From NCBI GenBank assembly GCA_024743405.1, contig JANSWP010000056.1, positions 1-47,307 of the forward strand: a stretch of DNA of 47,307 nucleotides, in the 5' to 3' direction. Below, in pieces: positions 34,617 through 41,636 of this stretch. Under the pieces are notes generated by a model. That model was not told the DNA's origin. It searched no databases and saw nothing but the letters and a program-made list of their open reading frames with translations. Position numbers and translations under genes: made by a program. The stretch comes from Bacteroidota bacterium (lineage in GTDB: Bacteria; Bacteroidota; Bacteroidia; Chitinophagales; Saprospiraceae). Within the stretch, counting starts at the first letter, position 1. Every line of letters starts with the position of its first letter.

Positions 34617-35441
34617 CTAATGAACTAAAATAGTTTCTTCTTTTAACTGATTGATAGCGTTCGTTATAAAATCAGGAAGTATAGTGTCGTGGGTGAGTTC
34701 TATCCTATTTGGATCTTTCAAATCTCTAATGATTTGGTCGTATTTTTCTTTTCCGTGCTTATTAATGATTGTCGTTTTCCGGTTTTCATCAGAGAAGTGA
34801 ACCAACATCCCTTCCGCATTTGCTTCGGGATGAAACTGAACTCCAATAAATTCATTCGAAAATCGAACTGCCATTATTGCTCTTTCTAAATTTACATGTG
34901 GTCTGATTTTCTCTAAAGCTAAGATGTGAGCATCTAAACTTTCAAGACGTTCCACTTGAGGAGATACGACTTGGTAGTGTCGAAAATCTGCGCCATAAAA
35001 AGGGTTTGCCAACTTTGTAAATAGATGTTCTGTTTTTCCTTCTGGTGTTTTATGAATTGGAAAGATTCCAAAAGATTCTGATCTTCGCTCTGTTATCTTA
35101 CCGACTCCAAAAAGATGACATGCCATTTGAAAAGAGTGACATATAAAAAAAACATGCTTTTTAGGAAGGTTTTCATAGGTATTCCAATTCCATAAATCCT
35201 GAATTAAGCCATAAAATCGTTTATCCCAGTGGCCATCGCCATCCATAGGATTTCCAGGTCCTCCTGAACAAATATAGATATCATGTTTAGTTCCTGGAAT
35301 TTCCTCTTTTCCACGGACATCAAAGACTTGCGTATCCACTTGGTTTCCAAATTTTCCAATAATCTCTTTAATACAACGCATTCCTTGATTGGGTTCTCCG
35401 TCATATAAATCGAGGATAGCAATTTTTACTGGTGACTCCAT
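34617..35441 (-). CDS. Class I glutamine amidotransferase (cluster gene 3)
   Basis: A 274-residue protein resembling GMP-synthase-type amidotransferases. The oxyanion block is YICSGGPGNP (56-65). The nucleophile elbow is FFICHSFQMA (C101); the usual GxCxG is altered to I-C-H-S-F. The His-Glu pair is GVQFHPEANAEG (H204, E206), so the triad is complete and the enzyme should hydrolyse glutamine to deliver ammonia. No synthetase domain is fused, so a partner must take the ammonia; the adjacent ATP-grasp enzymes are the obvious candidates, making a primary amide or amidine. The C-terminal 55 residues extend past the core. Confidence 0.87.
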   Translation of the reverse strand: MESPVKIAILDLYDGEPNQGMRCIKEIIGKFGNQVDTQVFDVRGKEEIPGTKHDIYICSGGPGNPMDGDGHWDKRFYGLIQDLWNWNTYENLPKKHVFFICHSFQMACHLFGVGKITERRSESFGIFPIHKTPEGKTEHLFTKLANPFYGADFRHYQVVSPQVERLESLDAHILALEKIRPHVNLERAIMAVRFSNEFIGVQFHPEANAEGMLVHFSDENRKTTIINKHGKEKYDQIIRDLKDPNRIELTHDTILPDFITNAINQLKEETILVH

Positions 35442-35475
35442 GTGATTTATTTAGTAAAGGTATAAGCTGTAAAAG

Positions 35476-35518
35476 GAGAGCGAACGAAGCAATATCCTAA
35501 GATTTCTTCGTCGCTCTC
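35476..35518 (-). terminator. Terminator-like hairpin between cluster genes 2 and 3
   Basis: GAGAGCGA-CGAAG (35476-35489, one bulged A) pairs with CTTCG-TCGCTCTC (35506-35518). On the minus strand the hairpin follows the ATP-grasp stop by 8 bp, and CCTTTT comes after it. It may cause partial termination before the amidotransferase gene. Confidence 0.65.
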
Positions 35519-35526
35519 ACTTTAAA

Positions 35527-36546
35527 TTACACCATTTCTTTTTTGACTTTCTTTCTTCTTGTAGCCTTTGGTTTAACAACTTCTGCTCCTTCTGTACTCA
35601 TCATCCCATTCACTGCGTTTTGCATAAATGTACCCCACGTTAAATTCATTTTACTTGCTTCCTGTGCTTGTGCTTTTTCGATAGCATAGTTTGCAGCAGT
35701 TTCTACTACCCATTCAAAATTTTCTTGTCCAACAGAGCTAATCTCTGCGTCAGGTGCTGGATTTCCAAAATCTATCGCGTAAGGAATTCCATCTCTTACT
35801 GCAAATTCACAAGTGTTAAAATCATAACCAAGACCTTTGTTGAGTCTCAATGTATAGTCTTCGATGGTTTTAATCATTTCCTCAGAAACATCAAAATGAG
35901 CATCATAACGCAAGTGGTGTGGATTACGTGGTTCGTAAGGCATCACACGTACATATTTCCCACCAATACAGTAAACTCTCCAATAAGAATCAAATTCAAT
36001 AGCCTCTTGAAACATCATTACTAATTGTCCAGTTTCATTATGCGCTTGCCATAGCTCCTCATAGTTGTGTATTTTGTATACACTTTTCCATCCTCCACCT
36101 GCATAAGGTTTCATGAAAACAGGAAATCCGCCAACATGATCGACAATTTTTTGCCAGTCTAATGGAAATTTAAGGTTAGAAAAAGAATCTGCACTAGTAT
36201 CGTCTGGGTGATCTTTAGAAGGGAGTAATACGGTTTTTGGTACAGGAACTCCAACTTGTTCTGCTAATATATTATTAAAAAACTTCTCATCAGCACTCCA
36301 CCAGAAAGGGTTATTAATAACTGTAGTTCCAGTTGCTGCTGCATTTTTGAGATAAGCGCGGTAAAAGGGAACATCTTGTGAAATCCGGTCAATGATTACG
36401 GCGTAGTCAATTGCTTTATTTTGTATAACTTCTTCAACTAGAAGAGGTTCAGCAATAATGCCATCAATGTTTTTTTGATTGATTCGATCGCAAAAAGCGT
36501 GTGGAAAACTACGCTCTTGCCCAAAAAGAATACCTATTTTTTTCAT
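35527..36546 (-). CDS. ATP-grasp ligase, RimK/D-Ala-ligase-like (cluster gene 2)
   Basis: A 339-residue linear ATP-grasp. The N-terminal Rossmann-like domain begins KKIGILFGQERSFP. The nucleotide lysine and glycine loop are K146 and PVFMKPYAGGGWKSV. The hinge is MMFQEAIEF (E181), followed by WRVYCIGGKYVRV, and the metal site is CEFAVRDGIPYAIDFGNPAPDAE (key residues E247, D259, N262). The D-x-N arrangement matches the acyl-phosphate-forming ligases of this fold. The C-terminal tail is strongly basic (KPKATRRKKVKKEMV), unusual for the family. It lies between the esterase and the amidotransferase on the same strand. Confidence 0.86.
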   Translation of the reverse strand: MKKIGILFGQERSFPHAFCDRINQKNIDGIIAEPLLVEEVIQNKAIDYAVIIDRISQDVPFYRAYLKNAAATGTTVINNPFWWSADEKFFNNILAEQVGVPVPKTVLLPSKDHPDDTSADSFSNLKFPLDWQKIVDHVGGFPVFMKPYAGGGWKSVYKIHNYEELWQAHNETGQLVMMFQEAIEFDSYWRVYCIGGKYVRVMPYEPRNPHHLRYDAHFDVSEEMIKTIEDYTLRLNKGLGYDFNTCEFAVRDGIPYAIDFGNPAPDAEISSVGQENFEWVVETAANYAIEKAQAQEASKMNLTWGTFMQNAVNGMMSTEGAEVVKPKATRRKKVKKEMV

Positions 36547-36561
36547 CTGAAAAATAGTTGA

Positions 36562-36649
36562 TTCAATTGGCAGTGTGCTGTTGGTAATGTACTAGGCACT
36601 TTTTTATTTAATGCTTTGAGTCATTGCAAACAGAATACTGCCGATTGAA
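36562..36649 (-). other. Long-range hairpin spanning the spacer between cluster genes 1 and 2
   Basis: TTCAATTGGCAGT (36562-36574) pairs with ACTGCCGATTGAA (36637-36649) with one G-U pair; inside, GTGC and GCAC followed by a T-run can form a second stem. It nearly fills the 106-bp gap between two co-directional genes. Confidence 0.55.
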
Positions 36650-36652
36650 ATA

Positions 36653-37363
36653 TTAATTCATTAAGGAAAGATAATGTGGGAACATCTCGCGCCAAAGGGG
36701 CCAATCATGTTCAACCCATCCGCGCATATCCAACCAATGATCAATACCTTTTTGGTTTAGGATATGAGAGAAATGTTCATTCTCAGACTTCAAAATATCC
36801 CATTCAGAAGTCCCTAAAACAATTTTCATCTTCCATAAATCTGGATGATTTAAATTTGGAAGGTAATCAACGGGATTGTTGAAATATACATTATCGTCAT
36901 AATAATCACCCACAAATGACTTAATATCAAATGCACCGCTCATTGAAAATAAATGAGAAACTTTTTCAGGATGTTTAAATGCGAAATTAGCAGCATGATA
37001 ACCTCCAAAACTTGGTCCAGCAACAGCAACTTTGCCACTTGGTGTATTCCAACGAACTTTATCAACGATTTCGTTGACAATCATTTGATCATAACAATTA
37101 TGGTTGTGTGCTCGATGTGCTGGGTGAACCTCCTTGTTATACCAACTTAAATCATTAATCCCATCAGGACAAAAAATTTGAATCATGCCATTTTCCAAAA
37201 ACCACTTAGCAGAATCCACTAATTTGAAATCCTTTACTTCGTAGTAGCGACCCATCGTAGTTGGGAACAAGACAACAGGATAGCCTGAATGACCGAAAAC
37301 GAGCATTTTCATTTCCATGCTCAAAGTCGGCGAATGCCATTTGAAAAATTCTTCTTTATACAT
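36653..37363 (-). CDS. Alpha/beta-hydrolase esterase (cluster gene 1)
   Basis: A 236-residue cytoplasmic hydrolase. The N-terminal block is MLVFGHSGYPVVLFPT. The nucleophile elbow is VAVAGPSFGGYHA (S118), the acid is probably D189 in GTSEWDIL, and the histidine is H219 in VEHDWPLW. The triad is therefore complete. Proteins of this type are annotated as esterase family (PF00756). It is the first gene of the minus-strand cluster and has a good promoter 80 bp upstream. Its presence with ATP-grasp ligases suggests that it releases, transfers or hydrolyses an ester-activated intermediate; this is inference. Confidence 0.8.
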   Translation of the reverse strand: MYKEEFFKWHSPTLSMEMKMLVFGHSGYPVVLFPTTMGRYYEVKDFKLVDSAKWFLENGMIQIFCPDGINDLSWYNKEVHPAHRAHNHNCYDQMIVNEIVDKVRWNTPSGKVAVAGPSFGGYHAANFAFKHPEKVSHLFSMSGAFDIKSFVGDYYDDNVYFNNPVDYLPNLNHPDLWKMKIVLGTSEWDILKSENEHFSHILNQKGIDHWLDMRGWVEHDWPLWREMFPHYLSLMN

Positions 37364-37445
37364 TATTGAATGGTGTAATTTTATTTTTTCCTCTAAATCG
37401 AATTTTACGTTCTTTGGAAAAAATACTTAGTGTATAATTTACACA

Positions 37446-37477
37446 CAAAGATAAAGGAGTATTCTTATAATATCCAA
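37446..37477 (-). promoter_or_regulatory. Bacteroidota-type promoter of the esterase/ATP-grasp cluster
   Basis: On the minus strand TTG (37475-37477), a 21-nt spacer and TATCTTTG (37446-37453). The start of transcription would be near 37440, about 75 nt before the esterase ATG. Confidence 0.6.
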
Positions 37478-37674
37478 GTGTCGAGCCAAATTTTTTTTGG
37501 AAATAACCGAAAAAACAATTTTTAATTATTTATTAATGCTATTTTTTTAGGCTTTTACAAAATTAAATTTTGCTTAAAATGAATAATAGGAATTTCTTTT
37601 CTTGCTATACCGAAAGTTGGAAGAAAATTTTTTTTGATATTTTTTCCCAATTTGGATTAATAAATTCGAATAGA

Positions 37675-37717
37675 GGCAAAAAAAAGCCGAAACCCGCAGT
37701 TAAACAGGTTTCGGCTT
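37675..37717 (-). terminator. Intrinsic terminator of the CBM48-HhH gene
   Basis: AAGCCGAAACC (37684-37694) pairs with GGTTTCGGCTT (37707-37717), with a long A-run on the left that becomes a U-tract on the minus strand. Confidence 0.88.
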
Positions 37718-37750
37718 AGTATAGAAAGAAAAATGATAGGTTCTAAAACC

Positions 37751-38410
37751 TTATTTTTTCTTTCCGCCTTTCAATTCTTTTTGTAGAGTATTTAGTTTAT
37801 CCCAGTCACCTTTTGCTGCCAACTTTGCTTGTTGAGACCAAGTGGTTGGATCGTGCATTTTAAAACGGCTACCAGCATTATCTAAAACTGTTTTCAACAA
37901 AGTCAATTTAGCTTTTGCTAAATCGTTGAAAGTCATAACACCTGCCTCATTCAATAACTTTTCAATTTTCGGACCGATGCCTTCAATCTTTTTTAAGTTA
38001 TCTTTTGTTGAAGTCGTTTTGGTTGTCGCCTTAGCTGGTTTTTTCGCAACTACTTTCTTAGTCACTGCTTTAGCTTTTGGCTTTGTAGGAACATCCAAAA
38101 CTTCATTAACAAAAACAACCGAATTTTCTACGCCGTAAGGTGTAGCTTGATAAGCCTCTGCATTCCAATCATTTTCCCATGTTAGATTATCTATGAGGTA
38201 ACGGAATTCGTAGTTTCGTCCTGCCTCTAATTCAATGGTTGCTTGGAATTTTTCTTTTAGTGCTTTCATTTTAGTTCCACTTTCCCACTTCCAGTCATTG
38301 AATTCACCCAATACACGAACCTCTTTGCCGTCATTAACTGCCTCTTTTGGAAGAGAAAAAGTCACCTTACAAGCTGATTTTGACTTTAAATATTTTTTTG
38401 TCAAACTCAT
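37751..38410 (-). CDS. Glycogen-binding (CBM48/AMPK-type) domain fused to a helix-hairpin-helix domain
   Basis: A 219-residue cytoplasmic protein with two parts. Residues about 10-100 form an early-set glycogen-recognition domain of the CBM48/AMPK-beta type: CKVTFSLPKEAV, VRVLGEFNDWKWESG (GxFNxW) and RNYEFRYLIDNLTWENDW. A Lys/Ala/Pro linker follows (about 105-130). Residues about 134-219 hold a helix-hairpin-helix segment (LKKIEGIGPKIEKLLNEAG), of the kind found at the C-terminus of some Bacteroidota ribosomal L21 proteins. No catalytic site. It probably tethers something to glycogen. It lies between the ATP-grasp cluster and the divergent GH31 gene, with its own promoter and terminator. Confidence 0.82.
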   Translation of the reverse strand: MSLTKKYLKSKSACKVTFSLPKEAVNDGKEVRVLGEFNDWKWESGTKMKALKEKFQATIELEAGRNYEFRYLIDNLTWENDWNAEAYQATPYGVENSVVFVNEVLDVPTKPKAKAVTKKVVAKKPAKATTKTTSTKDNLKKIEGIGPKIEKLLNEAGVMTFNDLAKAKLTLLKTVLDNAGSRFKMHDPTTWSQQAKLAAKGDWDKLNTLQKELKGGKKK

Positions 38411-38601
38411 AATAATTTCTTTTATGGCGTAAAGTATTCAGGTCACTATTCTCTTTGTGAGAAAAATAATCTGATTCTTTAAGCCTATTAAAAATCTGTC
38501 AATTTAAACCAATCAAATACTTGGTACCTGAATAGTTTATTTTAAAAACTTGAATAAAATGATTAATTATTCGTTACTTTGTGTAAAAATTACAACAAGC
38601 A

Positions 38602-38633
38602 CAAAGGTAAAGTTGATTTTCCTAGTAATACAA
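38602..38633 (-). promoter_or_regulatory. Bacteroidota-type promoter of the CBM48-HhH gene
   Basis: On the minus strand TTG (38631-38633), a 21-nt spacer and TACCTTTG (38602-38609), giving a leader of about 190 nt. It points away from the GH31 gene. Confidence 0.6.
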
Positions 38634-38687
38634 GTTTTTTCGAATAATTTTTTTTAAATTCTTTAAGATTCTAACAGCAAATTCATT

Positions 38688-41087
38688 ATGATTGAATCTA
38701 TACATAGCGGAACATCTAATGATGTTTTTCCCGGATTAATCGTTTCCCATGAAAAGGAGGGAAATTATTGCGTATTTAAAACGCATGATAAGGTTTTACT
38801 TAAAATTGAGGCAGAAACGGACTCTATAATCCGTTTTCGATATGCACCTCAAGGATTTTTTGATAAAGATTTCTCTTATGCAATTTCGACTGATTTTTCA
38901 AAATCAGTCGAAAGATTTGAAGTAGAGGATCAAGAAGAAGCATATTTAATTCAGACTGCTGTATTGGATATTAAATTATTCAAAAATGGAATGAAAGTCC
39001 GGGTAATGGACAAGAAAGGGCTCGTCTTAAGTGAAGATGAAAAGGGCTTTCATTGGGAAGAGCATCCGGTTTATGGTGGTCAGATTGTCAAAATGACCAA
39101 AAAAGTACAAGAAGCAGAGCACTTTTATGGTTTAGGAGATAAGCCTACCAAATTCAATATGTATGGTAAACGGCTGAAGATTTGGGGAACGGATGAATAT
39201 GGATTTCATAAAGATCGTGACCCGATTTATAAAAATATTCCATTTTATATTGGACTTCACCATAAAACAGGCTACGGAATTTTCTTCGATAATTCTTTTA
39301 AAAGTCACTTTGACTTTGCAAGTGAGAGAAAACATGTAACTAGTTTCTGGGCACAAGGTGGAGAGATGAATTATTATTTCATCTATGGTCCTGACATGCT
39401 CAAAGTGGTGGAAAACTACACCGAACTGACTGGTAAGCCAGAGTTGCCTCCGCTTTGGACTTTAGGATATCATCAATGTAAATGGAGTTATTATCCAGAG
39501 TCACAAGTGCGTGAAGTCACTGCTAAGTTTCGGGAACTTCAAATACCATGTGATGCCATTTATCTGGATATCGATTATATGGATGGGTTTCGATGCTTTA
39601 CTTGGGACAAGGAGAAATTTCCAAATTTTAAGGAGATGATCCAGGATTTCAAGGACGACGGTTTTAAAACGGTCGTGATGATTGACCCTGGAATAAAGGT
39701 AGATGAAGGCTATTCGGTTTTTAAAGAAGCGTTTGAAAACGACTTTTTCTGTAAACGTGGAGATGGACCTTTAATGGTAGGGAAAGTTTGGCCGGGAGAT
39801 TGTTGTTTCCCTGATTTCACAAATCCAAAAGTTAGGGCTTGGTGGGCAGGTTTATATAAAGAGTTTATTGCAGAATTAGGAATACAAGGGGTTTGGAATG
39901 ATATGAATGAGCCAGCAGTTTTTGAAGTTGATTCAAAAACATTCCCAGATGACGTGCGACATGATTATGATGGACATCCTGCTAGTCACCGAAAAACACA
40001 TAATGTATATGGGATGCAAATGGCACAAGCTACCTACGATGGCATGAAAAAATTTGCTTATCCAAATCGCCCATTTGTGATTACAAGGTCAGCTTACTCA
40101 GGCGCTCAAAGATTTACATCTGGTTGGACGGGTGATAATATTGCTTCTTGGGAGCATCTTTGGATTGCTAATGTTCAATGTCAACGAATGGCGGTGAGCG
40201 GTTTTAGTTTTATTGGTTCGGATATAGGTGGATTTATTGAGCATCCGAGTTCGGAATTATATATACGATGGATTCAGTTAGGAATTTTCCATCCTTTCTG
40301 TAGAACCCACTCTTCAGGAGATCATGGAGATCAAGAGCCTTGGAGTTTTGGAGAGACGGCGATTACGATTGTTCGAAAGTTTATTGAATTGCGTTATCAA
40401 ATGTTGCCTTATATCTATACCACTTTTTGGCAATACGTAACAAAAGGAACACCAATGCTTCGTCCGATATCTTTTGTAGATCAAGAGGATAGAGAAACTT
40501 CAAACAGAAGCCACGAATTTATGATGGGAGATAATATGTTGGTTTGCCCAATGATGCAAAGCAATGTAAAGGGACGATATTTGTATTTAATTCGAGGTCA
40601 ATGGTATGATTGGTGGACAGATGAAATGATTGCCGGAGGTAGAGAAATGTGGGTAGAGGTTCCTTTGGATAAAATTCCAATTTACATAAAGGCAGGTGCC
40701 GTTGTTCCGTTTAATCCAGTAATGCAATATGTTGGTGAAAAGCCAGTGGAAGAATTGACTTTACATGCTTATTATATAAATGGAGAAGAAACAAGCGAGT
40801 TTTACGAAGATAGAGGAGAGGGTTATGATTATAAGCATGGAGAGGCAAATGTGAAACATTTTCATACTTCTGGAACCGAAAAACGATTCGTTATTAAACA
40901 AGAAAAGGAAGGCGATTTCAAACCTGAATATGCTAACTATAAAGTGGTTGTTCATGGTATACCTTTTTTCGTTTCTCAAATTCGAGTTGGAAGTAAAGTT
41001 TTGGGGAAAGAAGCATTTAGCCGGAATGAAAGTGGGCAATTGATTTTGACGGTGAAAGAGCGATTTGCTGAAATAATTATAGAATAA
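38688..41087 (+). CDS. GH31 alpha-glucosidase
   Basis: Releases glucose from the non-reducing ends of alpha-glucans. The 799 residues include the GH31 N-terminal beta domain (about 1-250, FYGLGDKPTKFNMYGKR) and the barrel, which begins PPLWTLGYHQCKWSYYPE. The catalytic nucleophile is D405 in GVWNDMNEPAVF and the acid/base is D483 in GWTGDNIASW. FSFIGSDIGGF and HPFCRTHSSGD follow, and the C-terminal beta domains contain VPLDKIPIYIKAGAVVP. There is no signal peptide, so it should be cytoplasmic, acting on glycogen fragments or maltodextrins next to the GlgE genes. Specificity within GH31 (maltose, isomaltose, other) is not resolved. Confidence 0.95.
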   Translation: MIESIHSGTSNDVFPGLIVSHEKEGNYCVFKTHDKVLLKIEAETDSIIRFRYAPQGFFDKDFSYAISTDFSKSVERFEVEDQEEAYLIQTAVLDIKLFKNGMKVRVMDKKGLVLSEDEKGFHWEEHPVYGGQIVKMTKKVQEAEHFYGLGDKPTKFNMYGKRLKIWGTDEYGFHKDRDPIYKNIPFYIGLHHKTGYGIFFDNSFKSHFDFASERKHVTSFWAQGGEMNYYFIYGPDMLKVVENYTELTGKPELPPLWTLGYHQCKWSYYPESQVREVTAKFRELQIPCDAIYLDIDYMDGFRCFTWDKEKFPNFKEMIQDFKDDGFKTVVMIDPGIKVDEGYSVFKEAFENDFFCKRGDGPLMVGKVWPGDCCFPDFTNPKVRAWWAGLYKEFIAELGIQGVWNDMNEPAVFEVDSKTFPDDVRHDYDGHPASHRKTHNVYGMQMAQATYDGMKKFAYPNRPFVITRSAYSGAQRFTSGWTGDNIASWEHLWIANVQCQRMAVSGFSFIGSDIGGFIEHPSSELYIRWIQLGIFHPFCRTHSSGDHGDQEPWSFGETAITIVRKFIELRYQMLPYIYTTFWQYVTKGTPMLRPISFVDQEDRETSNRSHEFMMGDNMLVCPMMQSNVKGRYLYLIRGQWYDWWTDEMIAGGREMWVEVPLDKIPIYIKAGAVVPFNPVMQYVGEKPVEELTLHAYYINGEETSEFYEDRGEGYDYKHGEANVKHFHTSGTEKRFVIKQEKEGDFKPEYANYKVVVHGIPFFVSQIRVGSKVLGKEAFSRNESGQLILTVKERFAEIIIE

Positions 41088-41109
41088 GATACAGAAAACA
41101 TAATTTTGG

Positions 41110-41149
41110 AAATCCGAATTGACTTTATGTTGGTTCGGATTTTTTTTTG
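41110..41149 (+). terminator. Intrinsic terminator of GH31 gene
   Basis: AAATCCGAA (41110-41118) pairs with TTCGGATTT (41134-41142) around a 15-nt loop, and nine T residues follow. Confidence 0.9.
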
Positions 41150-41154
41150 AAGTA

Positions 41155-41315
41155 ATACGCTTTTCAATTAATGTTGTCGCACAAAAAATGCCACTTTTGG
41201 TGTTAGACTTCGTTGAAAAGCCTCGTGATAGCTAGGCTATCCCTACGTTTTTCGCCTCGTCTAACACCAAAATTAACTATTTTATTTGCACGACATCATT
41301 AACTGAAAAGCGTAT
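41155..41315. repeat. About 160-bp palindromic repeat, copy B
   Basis: The best-preserved copy. Ends ATACGC/GCGTAT with terminal inverted repeats differing at about four of 28 positions (ATACGCTTTTCA then TTAATG, TGTCG). A second perfect 14-bp arm pair lies inside (TTTTGGTGTTAGAC near 41196 with GTCTAACACCAAAA near 41258), and the centre is GATAGC/GCTATC. TA lies just outside the left end, and the bases after the right end are AA. Confidence 0.85.
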
Positions 41316-41329
41316 AATACCTTGACAAA

Positions 41330-41626
41330 ATGATAAAACGTATCGTAAAACTCACTTTCCGAAAAGAAGAAACAGAGGCATTTATTCAAATTTTTCAAGA
41401 AAGTAAGGATAAAATTAGGGAAAGAAAAGGTTGCCAATATTTAGAGTTATTAAGAGGGAAAAGAGATTCGAATATTTTCTTTACCTACAGTTTTTGGGAT
41501 AGCGAAGATGATTTGAATGCCTATCGACATTCAGAATTGTTCAACGTGACTTGGGCAAAGACGAAGGTACTTTTTGCAGCAAAACCTGAGGCTTGGAGTG
41601 TAGATTCTTTAGACTCACTGGAATAG
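41330..41626 (+). CDS. ABM-domain (antibiotic biosynthesis monooxygenase-like) protein
   Basis: A 98-residue dimeric ferredoxin-like alpha/beta-barrel protein. It has the ABM family pattern: IVKLTFRKEETEAFIQIF at the N-terminus, a central GCQYLELLRGKRDSN, then FFTYSFWDSEDDLNAYRHSELF near the end. Members include quinol monooxygenases and heme-degrading enzymes, but many have no assigned substrate. It starts 15 bp after a palindromic repeat and is convergent (10 bp) with the symporter gene. Confidence 0.82.
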   Translation: MIKRIVKLTFRKEETEAFIQIFQESKDKIRERKGCQYLELLRGKRDSNIFFTYSFWDSEDDLNAYRHSELFNVTWAKTKVLFAAKPEAWSVDSLDSLE

Positions 41627-41636
41627 GAAGGTATGA

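Larger units (their letters stand above)
37364..37750. other. Intergenic region with cluster promoter and CBM48-HhH gene terminator
   Basis: This 387-bp AT-rich stretch contains the minus-strand promoter for the ATP-grasp cluster (37446-37477) and the terminator of the CBM48-HhH gene (37675-37717). Between them (37480-37670) there are long A/T runs and nothing recognisable. Confidence 0.6.
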
